The notes under the pieces: model-generated
Seen by the model: only the letters and a program-made list of their open reading frames with translations
Databases searched by the model: none
What the model was told of the DNA's origin: nothing
NCBI RefSeq assembly: GCF_024648825.1
Contig: NZ_JANBBE010000016.1
Span: forward strand, 106,936 to 170,935
DNA: 64,000 nt
Direction: 5' to 3'
DNA from: Lentzea californiensis
Lineage (GTDB): Bacteria > Actinomycetota > Actinomycetes > Mycobacteriales > Pseudonocardiaceae
Translations under genes and position numbers: made by a program
Shown: piece by piece, positions 8,527 to 16,816 of the stretch
How the letters are laid out: every line of letters starts with the position of its first letter
Numbering within the stretch: the first letter of the stretch is position 1

Positions 8527-8542
8527 TAGAACACATGTTCGA
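8527..8542. promoter_or_regulatory. LexA/SOS-box candidate
   Basis: TAGAACACATGTTCGA matches the actinobacterial LexA consensus TCGAAC-N4-GTTCGA at 11 of 12 defined positions. It sits 46 bp upstream of the GTG of the Ala/Lys-rich gene, a normal operator position. Not experimentally shown. Confidence 0.55.
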
Positions 8543-8574
8543 TCAGCCGTCGATGGGGTCGGGAGAGAGCCTAG

Positions 8575-8796
8575 TCAGTACGGCGGGAGCTGTACGCGCC
8601 ACTGCCGTTCGACGTCTATGACGCCGGGCACCGCCTGCAGGGCCGGGATGGCCCTGACCTCGGTTGTGCCGGTGACCACGCCCAGGGCCTCCAGGACCGT
8701 GTCCACCACCAGGCCCGCCTCCCGCAGGTCGTCCAGGACCTGCGGGAGGCTGCCCTCCGTCACGGAGACCATCACCTGGTCCACCGAAGCGGTCAT
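8575..8796 (-). CDS. Small I9-inhibitor-like protein coupled to subtilase
   Basis: 73 aa. Its start ATG overlaps the TGA of the upstream subtilase (ATGA), so translation is coupled. The pattern beta (VMVSVTEG), helix (SLPQVLDDLREAGL), beta (VVDTVLEALGVVTGTT), helix (EVRAIPALQAVPGV), beta (IDVERQWRVQLPPY) fits the ferredoxin-like fold of subtilisin propeptides and I9 inhibitors. It may act as a separate folding chaperone or inhibitor of the neighbouring protease. The fold assignment is inference from pattern. Confidence 0.65.
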   Translation of the reverse strand: MTASVDQVMVSVTEGSLPQVLDDLREAGLVVDTVLEALGVVTGTTEVRAIPALQAVPGVIDVERQWRVQLPPY

Positions 8797-9950
8797 GGCG
8801 CCTGGACGAGTCCGCTGCCGATGTCGGTGGACGGCAGCGGCAGGCGCAGCGCGGTGCCGGCCAGGCGGGCCCACAGTTCGTAGCCTCGGGCGCCGGTCTT
8901 CTCCGCGATCAGCACTGCCACGCCGGCCACGTGCGGGGTCGCCATCGACGTGCCGCGCAGGCGTGAGTACTTCTGGGGGAGCTTGAACGACGAGTAGACG
9001 TCGACTCCCGGTGCGCACAGGTCGATCTGGCCGATCTTGTCCGCCGAGCCCGAGGAGAACGACGCGATCGCCCGGTTCACGTCGACCGCCGCCACCGCGA
9101 TGATGCTGGGGCAGCGGGCCGGGTGGCCGACCGGTGCGACGCGGGCCGGGCGTGAGGAGGCGTTGCCCGACGCGGCGATGATCAGCGTGCCCTTGGCCAT
9201 CGCTCGCTGGGCGACGGTCTCGTAGATCTGCGAGTACGGCGTGTTCACCGGGACGTCGGCTCCCAGCGACATCGAGATGATCGCGCAGCCGTTCGCCACC
9301 GCCCAGTCGATGCCCGCGAGGATGCCGCCGTCGGAGCCGGAGCCCGCGTTCGACAGGACCTTGCCCGCGAAGATCTCGGCCTCGTGCGCGACGCCGTAAC
9401 CGGGCAGTGTGGCGGGCTTGCGCGGGCCCGCCGACGTGCCGATGCAGTGCGTGCCGTGGCCGTGGCCGTCCTGCACGTCCTCGCCGGTGATGAACGACTT
9501 CGTGGTGATGGTGCGGCCCGCGAAGTCCGGGTGGTTCTTCTCCCAGCCGGTGTCCAGGACCGCGATCTTGACGCCCTTGCCGGTGGCCGTGCTGACGTCC
9601 GCGCCTACCGCCTGCAGCCCCCAGGTCAGCACGGATTCGTCGGCCGTGGCCTCCGGTGCCTCTTCCTCGGCCGGTGCCGCGAACACGTGCACGACGCGTT
9701 CGGGCTCGACGATCAGCACCGCGCCGGGACCCTCCGCGGCGCCGTTCAGCTCGCGCAGCAGGTTCGGGTCCCCGGACACCACGGCGACGCCGAGCTCCGG
9801 GAACACCTGCAGCGTGTCCGAGTCGATGTCACCGGTGTTCGGGTTGAACCCGGCGATCGCGCCGAGCTCGGCCAAGCCCTCTTCGACGGCGTCTTCCTGC
9901 AACAGCACCAGGAACCGGCCGGTGGTCTCCACTTCCGCGGGTTCGGTCAT
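8793..9950 (-). CDS. S8 family subtilisin-like serine protease, probably cytosolic
   Basis: 385 aa with a complete catalytic triad: Asp in KIAVLDTGWEKNHPDF, His in DGHGHGTHCIGT, Ser in RGTSMATPHVAG, and oxyanion Asn in IIAASGNAS. No signal peptide or membrane segment is visible, so it appears to work inside the cell or leave by an unusual route. The ~125-residue N-terminal region could be a built-in prodomain-like segment. It is translationally coupled to the small I9-like protein downstream. Substrates unknown. Confidence 0.88.
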   Translation of the reverse strand: MTEPAEVETTGRFLVLLQEDAVEEGLAELGAIAGFNPNTGDIDSDTLQVFPELGVAVVSGDPNLLRELNGAAEGPGAVLIVEPERVVHVFAAPAEEEAPEATADESVLTWGLQAVGADVSTATGKGVKIAVLDTGWEKNHPDFAGRTITTKSFITGEDVQDGHGHGTHCIGTSAGPRKPATLPGYGVAHEAEIFAGKVLSNAGSGSDGGILAGIDWAVANGCAIISMSLGADVPVNTPYSQIYETVAQRAMAKGTLIIAASGNASSRPARVAPVGHPARCPSIIAVAAVDVNRAIASFSSGSADKIGQIDLCAPGVDVYSSFKLPQKYSRLRGTSMATPHVAGVAVLIAEKTGARGYELWARLAGTALRLPLPSTDIGSGLVQAP

Positions 9951-10013
9951 GACTGTTCGCCCCTACTCTCCGTCTAGCCCTCACTAGAGAGTCGTCACAA
10001 CGGGGCAGTTGTT

Positions 10014-11186
10014 TCAGGCCATTTGCCGTCTGCGCTGAAAGAATTCACCGATTGGCTCAACGTACTTCGCCGCGATGGGCCCGAGGATCGCCATCAGCAG
10101 CACGTACGCGGTGGCCAGCGCCGCCAGGTCGTTGTGGACCTGACCGGACGCCACGGCCAGCCCGGCGATGACGATGGAGAACTCGCCGCGCGCCACGAGT
10201 GCCACGCCCGCCCGCATGCGGCCCATCTTGCCGATGCCCTGGCGTTTCGCCGCCCACCAGCCCGTGAAGACCTTCGTCGCGGTCGTGACGGCGGCCAGCG
10301 CCACGGCGATGCCGAGCACGGGCGGGATCGAGCGCGGATCGGTGTTGAGTCCGAACACCACGAAGAACATCGCCGCGAACAGGTCGCGCAGCGGCTCGAG
10401 CAGGCGCGTGGCGTTCTCGGCCGTCGACCCGGAGATCGCGATGCCGAGCAGGAACGCGCCGACCGCGGCGGACACCTGCAGCTGCGAGGCGATGCCCGCG
10501 ACGAGCAGCGCCGAGCCGAGCAGCTTGAGCAGGAACACCTCGTGGTCGGGACTGTCCACAATGGCTGAGATGAACCGGCCGTACTTCAACGCCACCACCA
10601 GGACCACGGTGATCGCGAGCAACGAGATGCCGACCGACGTGAGCCCGCCGATGAAGCTCACGCCCGCGAGAACGGCCGTCAGCACCGGCAGGTACACGGC
10701 CATCGCGAGGTCCTCGAACACGAGCACGGACAGCACGACCGGCGTCTCGCGGTTACCCAGCCGCCCCAGGTCGCCGAGCACCTTCGCGACGATGCCCGAC
10801 GACGAGATGTACGTGACGCCGGCCATCGCCAGCGCCCCGACCGTGCCCCAGCCGAGCAGGTACGCCGCGATCGCGCCCGGCGCGGAGTTCAGCACCAGGT
10901 CGAGCACGCCGGCCATCCAGGACTTCTTCAACCCGGTGGTGAGCTCGGACGCCGAGTACTCGAGGCCGAGCAGCAGGAGCAGCAGCACGACGCCGATCTC
11001 GCTGGCGATGTGCGTGAACTCCTCGATGCCGTGCAACGGGACGAACCCGCCGTGGCCGAACGCGAGCCCGCCGATCAGGTACAGCGGGATGGGGGAGATT
11101 CCGGCACGGCGAGCGACACGACCCAGCAGACCGAGGCCGAAGAACACCGCGCCGAGCTGGATCATGGCCATGGTTGTCTCATGCAC
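10014..11186 (-). CDS. Cation/proton antiporter, CPA2 (KhtU/KefB-like)
   Basis: 390 aa integral membrane protein with about 12 hydrophobic segments and the Na+/H+ exchanger-fold pattern GLLGRVARRAGISPIPLYLIGGLAFG near the N terminus. The downstream RCK domain of Kef channels is absent. Instead a separate TrkA-C-type regulatory subunit is encoded immediately upstream (5-nt gap), as in Bacillus KhtTU K+/H+ antiporters. Likely role: K+ or Na+ efflux and pH homeostasis. Confidence 0.88.
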   Translation of the reverse strand: MHETTMAMIQLGAVFFGLGLLGRVARRAGISPIPLYLIGGLAFGHGGFVPLHGIEEFTHIASEIGVVLLLLLLGLEYSASELTTGLKKSWMAGVLDLVLNSAPGAIAAYLLGWGTVGALAMAGVTYISSSGIVAKVLGDLGRLGNRETPVVLSVLVFEDLAMAVYLPVLTAVLAGVSFIGGLTSVGISLLAITVVLVVALKYGRFISAIVDSPDHEVFLLKLLGSALLVAGIASQLQVSAAVGAFLLGIAISGSTAENATRLLEPLRDLFAAMFFVVFGLNTDPRSIPPVLGIAVALAAVTTATKVFTGWWAAKRQGIGKMGRMRAGVALVARGEFSIVIAGLAVASGQVHNDLAALATAYVLLMAILGPIAAKYVEPIGEFFQRRRQMA

Positions 11187-11191
11187 TGTGC

Positions 11192-11674
11192 TTAACCGCC
11201 GTGGAGGATCTCAGCGGCGGCGTCGAGGCCCTCCGCGGTGCCGACGACGACCGCGAGGTCGCCGTTTTCGAACAGGAAGTCGGGGCCGGGCGACGGATGC
11301 GCGTTGCCCGCGCGCACGACGGCCACGACGGACACACTGGTCCTGGTGCGCAGAGCGGTCTCGCCGAGGGTGCGGTTCGCGAACGCGGTGACCGGCAGCT
11401 GGCGGGTGGTGATGCCCGCGATGTCGCGGGTCTCCTCGCGCAGGTGGGCGACGAGCTGCGGCGCGCCGAGCAGGCCCGCGAGCGTGCCGGCCTCTTCTGG
11501 TGAGAGGGGTATCGAGGCGGCGCAGGAGTCGGGATCCGTCGCTTTGGACAGGATCAGCTCGAACCGGCCGTCCCGGTAGGTGATCACGCCTACGCGTCGC
11601 CCGGCGCGGATCGTGAAGTCCTGACGCGTCCCGATGCCCGGCAGGGGCGTGATCTCTACGTTCACACAGATCAT
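11192..11674 (-). CDS. Antiporter regulatory subunit, KhtT-like with RCK_C domain
   Basis: 160 aa. The N-terminal half (VNVEITPLPGIGTRQDFTI) matches the KhtT N domain. The C-terminal half (VVAVVRAGNAHPSPGPDFLFENGDLAVVVGTAEGLDAA, in pieces) is the TrkA-C/RCK_C ligand-binding fold, which binds cyclic di-AMP in some KhtT proteins. It precedes the antiporter by 5 nt, giving a KhtTU-like unit. Its start is 9 bp from the divergent DUF1015 gene, so the promoters must overlap coding sequence. Confidence 0.85.
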   Translation of the reverse strand: MICVNVEITPLPGIGTRQDFTIRAGRRVGVITYRDGRFELILSKATDPDSCAASIPLSPEEAGTLAGLLGAPQLVAHLREETRDIAGITTRQLPVTAFANRTLGETALRTRTSVSVVAVVRAGNAHPSPGPDFLFENGDLAVVVGTAEGLDAAAEILHGG

Positions 11675-11683
11675 GATACGTGC

Positions 11684-12784
11684 ATGTCACTGCGTGTACG
11701 CCCCGTGCGTCGCGGCTGGGTGGTACGTGAACGCGTGCCCGGCCCCGACGTCGACGAGTTCGCCGAACCCGGCCAGGTGATCGGGGCGCTCGCGAGAGCC
11801 CCGCACGGCACGTTGCTGGCCGTCCAGCACCCCCACCGCACGCCTGCCGCGCTGGCCGCGGGCATCGGGCTGCTCGACGCGCTGCCCCACGCCAGGACCG
11901 AGCTCGCCGCGCTGATCAGGAGGGCGTACACCGAGGTCAGCGACGTGGTGGCGCCGTACCGGGTGGACGGACCGGACGGGACGGCGTGCGGTCTGCTGTG
12001 CCTGGTCGACCCCGACGGGATCGAGCACACCGAGGACGTCTACCCGGACGTGGTCGCCGAACGCGGGCAGGTGCTGGCGTCGCTGGGCATCGCGACGAGC
12101 GCGGCCATGCTGATCCCGATCACCCCGCACGACGGGCTCACGGACCTGGTGCTCGGCATGACCGAGGAGCCGGCCGTGTCACTTGTGGACTCCGGTGGGC
12201 GGCGGCACTGGGTGTGGCTCGTCGGGCCGGGGGAGTCGCAGGAGCGGTTCCTCGAGGCGGCGGGCGCGCATCCGCTGCTCGTCGCGGACGGCAACCACCG
12301 GGTCGCGGCGGCGCGGGAGGCGGGGCTCGAGGGCCTGCTCGCGCTCGTCACGTCCGGGCCGGGGCTGCGGGTCGGGCCGATCCACCGCGCGATCACCGGT
12401 AGCGGCCTGACCACGTCCGACCTGGTGACCGCGTGGGAACGGGCGGGGCTCGCGGTGTCGTCGCTGCCATACGTCGTCGATCCGGAACCGGGTGTGGTCG
12501 TGGTGCGCTGCCCGGACACGGTGCTGCGGGTCGAACTGCCTGCGGGACAAGGGATCGACCACGCCGTCGTGGAGTCGCTGCTGCTGGGCAGGGCGCTCGG
12601 GCTCGATCCGGAGAGTCCGTGCGTGCGGGCGGTCGTGGACCCGTCCGTGGAGGCCGAGGCGGTGTTGCTGATCGCGCCGGTACCGCTGGAGGAGGTGCTG
12701 GCCGGGACCAAGATGCCGCGCAAGAGCACCTATTTCACCCCAAAGCCGCGTAGCGGACTTCTGCTGGCCGACCTGTCACCGTAG
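11684..12784 (+). CDS. DUF1015 family protein
   Basis: 366 aa. The family signature VADGNHRVAAAREA (usually DGHHR) occurs mid-protein, preceded by the N-terminal AAPYDV-like region (here VVAPYRVDG) and an IYPDE-like EDVYPDV. DUF1015 members include an archaeal ADP-dependent serine kinase, but the bacterial function is not established. Only 9 bp separate it from the divergent khtT-like gene. The family's more common second His is replaced by Asn here. Confidence 0.8.
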   Translation: MSLRVRPVRRGWVVRERVPGPDVDEFAEPGQVIGALARAPHGTLLAVQHPHRTPAALAAGIGLLDALPHARTELAALIRRAYTEVSDVVAPYRVDGPDGTACGLLCLVDPDGIEHTEDVYPDVVAERGQVLASLGIATSAAMLIPITPHDGLTDLVLGMTEEPAVSLVDSGGRRHWVWLVGPGESQERFLEAAGAHPLLVADGNHRVAAAREAGLEGLLALVTSGPGLRVGPIHRAITGSGLTTSDLVTAWERAGLAVSSLPYVVDPEPGVVVVRCPDTVLRVELPAGQGIDHAVVESLLLGRALGLDPESPCVRAVVDPSVEAEAVLLIAPVPLEEVLAGTKMPRKSTYFTPKPRSGLLLADLSP

Positions 12785-12848
12785 GGCCCTGCCCGGCGGG
12801 TTCGTTCGGCACTGGTCGAGTGTCGGCACGCGCCCGAAAATCGTCCTC

Positions 12849-13793
12849 ATGCACTACGAAGCGTCACCCTCGCTGCCTCCGCCGCAGTCCCGGATCGGGC
12901 TCGTGCACGTCAGGCACCTGCGGGCGATGACGTCGGCGTTGCGCGCGGTCGACTACCGCTACGGCGGAGGGTCGTGCCGGACGCAGGTGCAGGCACTGTT
13001 GTCGTGGTGTGACAAGGCTTTCGCGCACTCGGCCAGTGCCGCCGTGCGCCGCGACTTCCGGTGCGCCATCGCGGAACTGCACGCCCTCGCCGGGTGGACC
13101 GCCTTCGACGCGGGACTCGGCGGGTCCGCGCACCGCCACTTCCTCCTCGCCCTGACCTTCGCCCAGGACGAGGACCTGGTGGCCAACATCCGCTACCGGA
13201 TGGGGCGGGTCCACCTGCACCACGGTGGACCCGCCGAGGCGCTGGGCATGTTCCGGCTCGCGGGGATCGTCGCGGCCAGCCATCACACGAACGCGATCCT
13301 GGCCGCGAACCAGGCGTGGTGTTACGCGGAGATGGGAGACCGGGTGGCCGCCCTGGCGTCGCTGGGACGTGCGCACGACGAGTTCGCACGGTCAGACGTC
13401 GAACGCGCGGCGCCGTGGGCGGCGTTCTTCGACGTGCACGACCTCTCCGGCATCACCGGTGCCGTCTACAGCTCTCTCGTACGCACCGTCGACCGCGGGT
13501 TCGCACGCCCGGCCATCACGGCATTGCACCAGGCCGTGACGGGGTACCGCGACGACATGGCGCGCAGCCGGACGTTCGCGCTGCTCGCGTTGTCGCTCAA
13601 CCACCTCGTGGAAGGCGACGCGGACGAGGCGGCGGTGACCGCGGGACTGGCCATCGCGCAGACCGGCGACATGATGTCCGCCCGCACGCGCAAGAAGCTC
13701 GAACCGTTGCACGTCGAGGCGGGCAGACGCCGCGCGACCACGCTGCGGGAGCTGATCACGCCGTTGCTGGCGGTCCCGTCACTCGCCGCGTGA
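12849..13793 (+). CDS. TPR-like helical protein
   Basis: 314 aa, almost wholly helical, with alanine-rich TPR-like repeats (AHRHFLLALTFAQDEDLVANIRYRMGRVHLHHG and similar, in pieces). It has no visible DNA-binding or catalytic domain. Its stop overlaps the start of the ATPase/receiver gene by one base (TGATG), so the two are coupled. The STAS gene follows. It may be a scaffold or sensor in that partner-switching module; this is inferred from context. Confidence 0.7.
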   Translation: MHYEASPSLPPPQSRIGLVHVRHLRAMTSALRAVDYRYGGGSCRTQVQALLSWCDKAFAHSASAAVRRDFRCAIAELHALAGWTAFDAGLGGSAHRHFLLALTFAQDEDLVANIRYRMGRVHLHHGGPAEALGMFRLAGIVAASHHTNAILAANQAWCYAEMGDRVAALASLGRAHDEFARSDVERAAPWAAFFDVHDLSGITGAVYSSLVRTVDRGFARPAITALHQAVTGYRDDMARSRTFALLALSLNHLVEGDADEAAVTAGLAIAQTGDMMSARTRKKLEPLHVEAGRRRATTLRELITPLLAVPSLAA

Positions 13794-14539
13794 TGGAAGC
13801 GCGGACCCGGTGGTTCCCGGCGACACCAGCGTCGTTGCCGGAGATCCGGGCCTTCGTGCGCGACCTCGCCGGTGAGTCGGGGCTGCAGGGCGACGACGCG
13901 CGGGACGTGCTGCTCGCGGTGTCCGAGGCGGCGGACAACGCGGTGCAGCGTGCGGGGGCGTCCATCGTCGGGGTGACGTGGGAACCGCGCGACCACGCCG
14001 TGCTGCTGACCATCGAGGACGACGGCGTGTTCGACGTCGACGCCGGCAACGGCACCCGTCCGCTGGGCCTGCGCCTGCTGTTCGGCATCGCCGACGAGGT
14101 GCAGGTGCGGCCCGGCAAACCGACCTGGCCCGGCACGGTCGTGCGAGCGCTCGTGCGGGTCTGGTCGCGTGCGGGCGTCCCGGACCTGCCCGCGCCTCCG
14201 GGACGCCCGCGCGTGCTGCTCGTGGACGGCGACCGGTTCTCCGGCCAGTCGCTGGCCGCGTTCCTGCACGCCGAGGGCTACCAGGTCGCGCTCGTGACGA
14301 GCATCGCGGCGGCTGAGGAGTCTCTTCAGAGTCCACCGGCCCTGGCGATCGTCGACCTGCTCACGTCTCATGGTGAGGGGACCAGGTTCGCGGCGGCGGC
14401 GCGAACGTTCGGCGTACCGGTTGTAGCCGTTTCGGCGATCGAGCCGGCCGCTCACGTCGCCGATGCATATCTGCCGAAGCCCGCACATCCACTCCGTGTG
14501 CTGGCGGCGGTGCGCGATCTGCTGTCTCCCGACTCGTGA
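13793..14539 (+). CDS. RsbW-like ATP-binding domain fused to a receiver domain
   Basis: 248 aa from ATG 13793. Residues ~1-125 are a GHKL/HATPase_c_2 domain (LLAVSEAADNAVQRA N-box; TIEDDGVFD; GLRLLFGIAD), as in anti-sigma-factor kinases. Residues ~135-245 look like a response-regulator receiver: acidic pocket in LLVDGD, phospho-Asp candidate in LAIVDLL, and Lys in AYLPKP. The kinase-then-receiver order is unusual for RsbW relatives. It lies between the TPR gene and a STAS protein, so it probably phosphorylates that STAS partner. Confidence 0.75.
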   Translation: MEARTRWFPATPASLPEIRAFVRDLAGESGLQGDDARDVLLAVSEAADNAVQRAGASIVGVTWEPRDHAVLLTIEDDGVFDVDAGNGTRPLGLRLLFGIADEVQVRPGKPTWPGTVVRALVRVWSRAGVPDLPAPPGRPRVLLVDGDRFSGQSLAAFLHAEGYQVALVTSIAAAEESLQSPPALAIVDLLTSHGEGTRFAAAARTFGVPVVAVSAIEPAAHVADAYLPKPAHPLRVLAAVRDLLSPDS

Positions 14540-14549
14540 GGCACCCACG

Positions 14550-14864
14550 ATGGAACCCCAGCCAGTCTTGTTGGAGGTACGTCGCCACGGCGCGTTGGTG
14601 ACGCTCACCGGCGAGGTCGACCTGAGCACCAGCGGCCTGCTGCGCGCCGAACTCGCGCTGGCCTGCTCCTCCGGCGACGGCGACGTGGTCGTCGACTTCA
14701 CCGCCCTGACGTTCATCGGGTCGAGCGGCCTGCACGTGCTGATCGAGACGGCGTCGTCACTGGGACAGCGGCGCCTGGTGCTGCTCGGCGGAGGCTGGGG
14801 CGCCTACGTCGTGAACCTGCTCGACCTCACCCTCAAGTTCCCCAACATCGTCGTCGACCGCTGA
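14550..14864 (+). CDS. STAS-domain anti-sigma factor antagonist
   Basis: 104 aa single STAS domain. The conserved FIGSSGLHVLIE carries the Ser normally phosphorylated by an RsbW-type kinase, and GEVDLSTSGLL is the first half of the fold. It starts 10 nt after the RsbW-receiver gene, the likely partner. No sigma factor gene is adjacent, so the regulated sigma factor must be elsewhere. Confidence 0.85.
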   Translation: MEPQPVLLEVRRHGALVTLTGEVDLSTSGLLRAELALACSSGDGDVVVDFTALTFIGSSGLHVLIETASSLGQRRLVLLGGGWGAYVVNLLDLTLKFPNIVVDR

Positions 14865-14897
14865 AGTCCACTGAGGACCGCTGCTAGGGTCGATCGC

Positions 14898-15260
14898 ATG
14901 GCGGTGCGAGCGATCAGGGGAGCCACGCAGATCGACGCGGACTCGCGGGACCTGCTGCTGGAGGCCACGGCAGAGCTGGTGCGCGAGGTGCTGACGTGCA
15001 ACGCGCTGACGTCCGACGACCTGATCAGCGTCGTGCTCACCGCGACACCAGATCTTGTTTCCGAGTTCCCCGCCTACGCCGCGCGCCTGGCCGGCCTCTC
15101 GGACGTGCCGCTGCTGTCCGCGACCGAGATCGCGGTGCCGGGCTCGATGCCGCGCGTGATCAGGTTGCTGGCGCACGTCGAGACCGACCTGCCGCGGTCG
15201 GCGGTGAAGCACGTCTACCTGCGCGGTGCAGCGGCTCTGAGGACCGACCTCAACCACTGA
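14898..15260 (+). CDS. aroH: Chorismate mutase, AroH class
   Basis: 120 aa monofunctional chorismate mutase of the Bacillus AroH (trimeric) class, converting chorismate to prephenate for Phe/Tyr synthesis. Family features are VRAIRGATQID (active-site Arg), ATPDLVSEFPA, a central PRVIRLLAHVE (second Arg) and KHVYLRGAAALRTDL at the C terminus. Length is typical. Its 3' end overlaps the convergent methyltransferase gene by 11 nt. Confidence 0.92.
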   Translation: MAVRAIRGATQIDADSRDLLLEATAELVREVLTCNALTSDDLISVVLTATPDLVSEFPAYAARLAGLSDVPLLSATEIAVPGSMPRVIRLLAHVETDLPRSAVKHVYLRGAAALRTDLNH

Positions 15261-16070
15261 AAGTTCTGCTGATCGCGTCGATGTGCCGGTGGTCGGTGCC
15301 GCAACAGCCACCCAGCACGGTCAGCCGGGGAAAGCGCGCTCTGAGCTTCCGGTAGTCGTCCGCTCCGCCTCGGGGTCGAGCGCCGGCGCGATGTGCGTGG
15401 GATGCGCGCAGTTGACCATGTAGTAGGCCGGGTAGCCGTTCGTGGCGCGGTCGACGGCCTCGATCGCGTCGCCCAGCGCGTCCCCGCCCGGCAGCCTGCC
15501 GTCCGTCTCGACGGTGAACGAGAGGACGACCGGGACGTTCGCTTCCGCGGCGGCGTCCACGATGCCGGTGGCCTCGGGGACGTTGGTCAGGGTCATGGCG
15601 GTGACCAGGTCCGCGTGGGTGCCGGCGAACGTCCTGATCTGCGTCGAGTGGTAGTCGCGCGCCTCCTCGCGGCTCATGGTCGTCGTCTCCGGTCGGTACG
15701 CGTCGCCGCGCGGTCCGACGCAGCCGCTGATGACCACGGGGATCGCGAACCGCTGCCGCACGTCGAGAAGCAGGTCGACGACCTTGCGGTTGACTTGGGC
15801 GAGGCGGGTCTCGTCGTAGCCGAGCCGCGCGGCCCAGTCGGTGCTGGCGCGCCAGGTCACCGTCTCCAGCACGATGCCGGCACCGTCGCGTTCGGCGATG
15901 CTCGCGTAGCGCTCGTAGTAGCGGGTGAGCGCCGCGTGGCCGTCGGGATCGTCGAGCAGCGGGAAGGCGGCGAAGTCGGGCAGGTCGATGCCATCGTCGA
16001 AGAGGAGCGTGGTCTCGGCGCCGCCGTCGGCGAGGAACAGCGGGGCGTCGAGCTGGGGCAGCAACGTCAT
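15250..16070 (-). pseudogene. Homocysteine S-methyltransferase family gene with a -1 frameshift
   Basis: The frame from ATG 16070 encodes the N-terminal 240 residues of a zinc-dependent homocysteine methyltransferase (first metal Cys in YYMVNCAHP) but ends early at 15321. The missing C terminus, including the double-Cys metal motif GGCCGTDHRH, is in the next frame and ends at 15250. The switch point is near 15361-15372, where one extra G in a GGCGGAGCGG context would restore the full protein. Either a real inactivating indel or a sequencing error; without GGCC the enzyme cannot bind zinc. Confidence 0.7.
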
Positions 16071-16181
16071 CGGATGCCTCCAGACCGGAGGGCCCAGTGT
16101 GCGTTCCGGACGCCGGTTCTGCCCGCCGACACGAAGTGATCGAGGCGGCGCCCCGCCCGGACGAGCGGGGCGCCGGCGACC

Positions 16182-16622
16182 TCAGGCGCTGAAGTCCTTG
16201 CCGGGCAGCCACCCGTTGGCGATGTCCGTGACACGCCACGTCGGCACGGACACCTTCACCGCGCGGATGGGCGTGGCGAGGAACGGCCCGACCTCGGGCA
16301 CCTTCGCCACGAGCCGCTGCCGCACGGCCTCGTCCTCGGCCCCGTCGACCACCTCGGCCGTGCCGCGGGCCTGCAGGAACGGCTCCATCGGCGACCCGGT
16401 CGACACGACCAGCGCCACCTCGGGGTTCTCCCTGATCGCCTTGAGCGTCCGGCCGCGCTCCTCCAGCACGAGCTCGAGCGTGTGCAGCCCGTTCTCGGCG
16501 AAGTAGACGCCGCCCACCCACGAGCCGTCCGAACCGGCCGTGGCGAGGAACATCGACTTGTGCGCGGCGAGCGTGCGGCGCAGCAACGCCTCGACGTCGG
16601 TGCGCTGTTCAGCGGTGGTCAC
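16182..16622 (-). CDS. Pyridoxamine 5'-phosphate oxidase-like flavin/F420-binding protein
   Basis: 146 aa split-barrel protein of the PPOX superfamily (SMFLATAGSDGSWVGGVYFAENG, then NPEVALVVSTGSPMEPFLQARGTAEVV, in pieces). Members bind FMN, F420 or haem. The cofactor cannot be chosen from sequence, though F420-dependent forms are common in actinobacteria. It is monocistronic, starting from GTG at 16622. Confidence 0.78.
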   Translation of the reverse strand: MTTAEQRTDVEALLRRTLAAHKSMFLATAGSDGSWVGGVYFAENGLHTLELVLEERGRTLKAIRENPEVALVVSTGSPMEPFLQARGTAEVVDGAEDEAVRQRLVAKVPEVGPFLATPIRAVKVSVPTWRVTDIANGWLPGKDFSA

Positions 16623-16816
16623 TCAGTCCTCCAAGGATTGGTGGTGCGCACACCAGATCGGCCGGGAGGGTTCGCGCCTGTTGCCGATTCCACCGATCGA
16701 TACCGCCGTGCCGTGCCGATCAAGCGGGGCGGGAACCGTCGTGGACTGTCCCGCCTGCGGTGTGAGCGTCCGCACCAGGCACAATGTGAACCGTGGGTGT
16801 CTCGGAGGGAGCTGCT

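Noticed and set aside
9384..9987. Two plus-strand frames of ~190 codons opposite the subtilase
   Set aside because: Shadow frames of a gene with a full catalytic triad; no ribosome site or domain.
15321..15375. Programmed -1 frameshifting in the homocysteine methyltransferase
   Set aside because: No slippery heptamer or downstream pseudoknot is evident; a simple one-base indel explains the data better.
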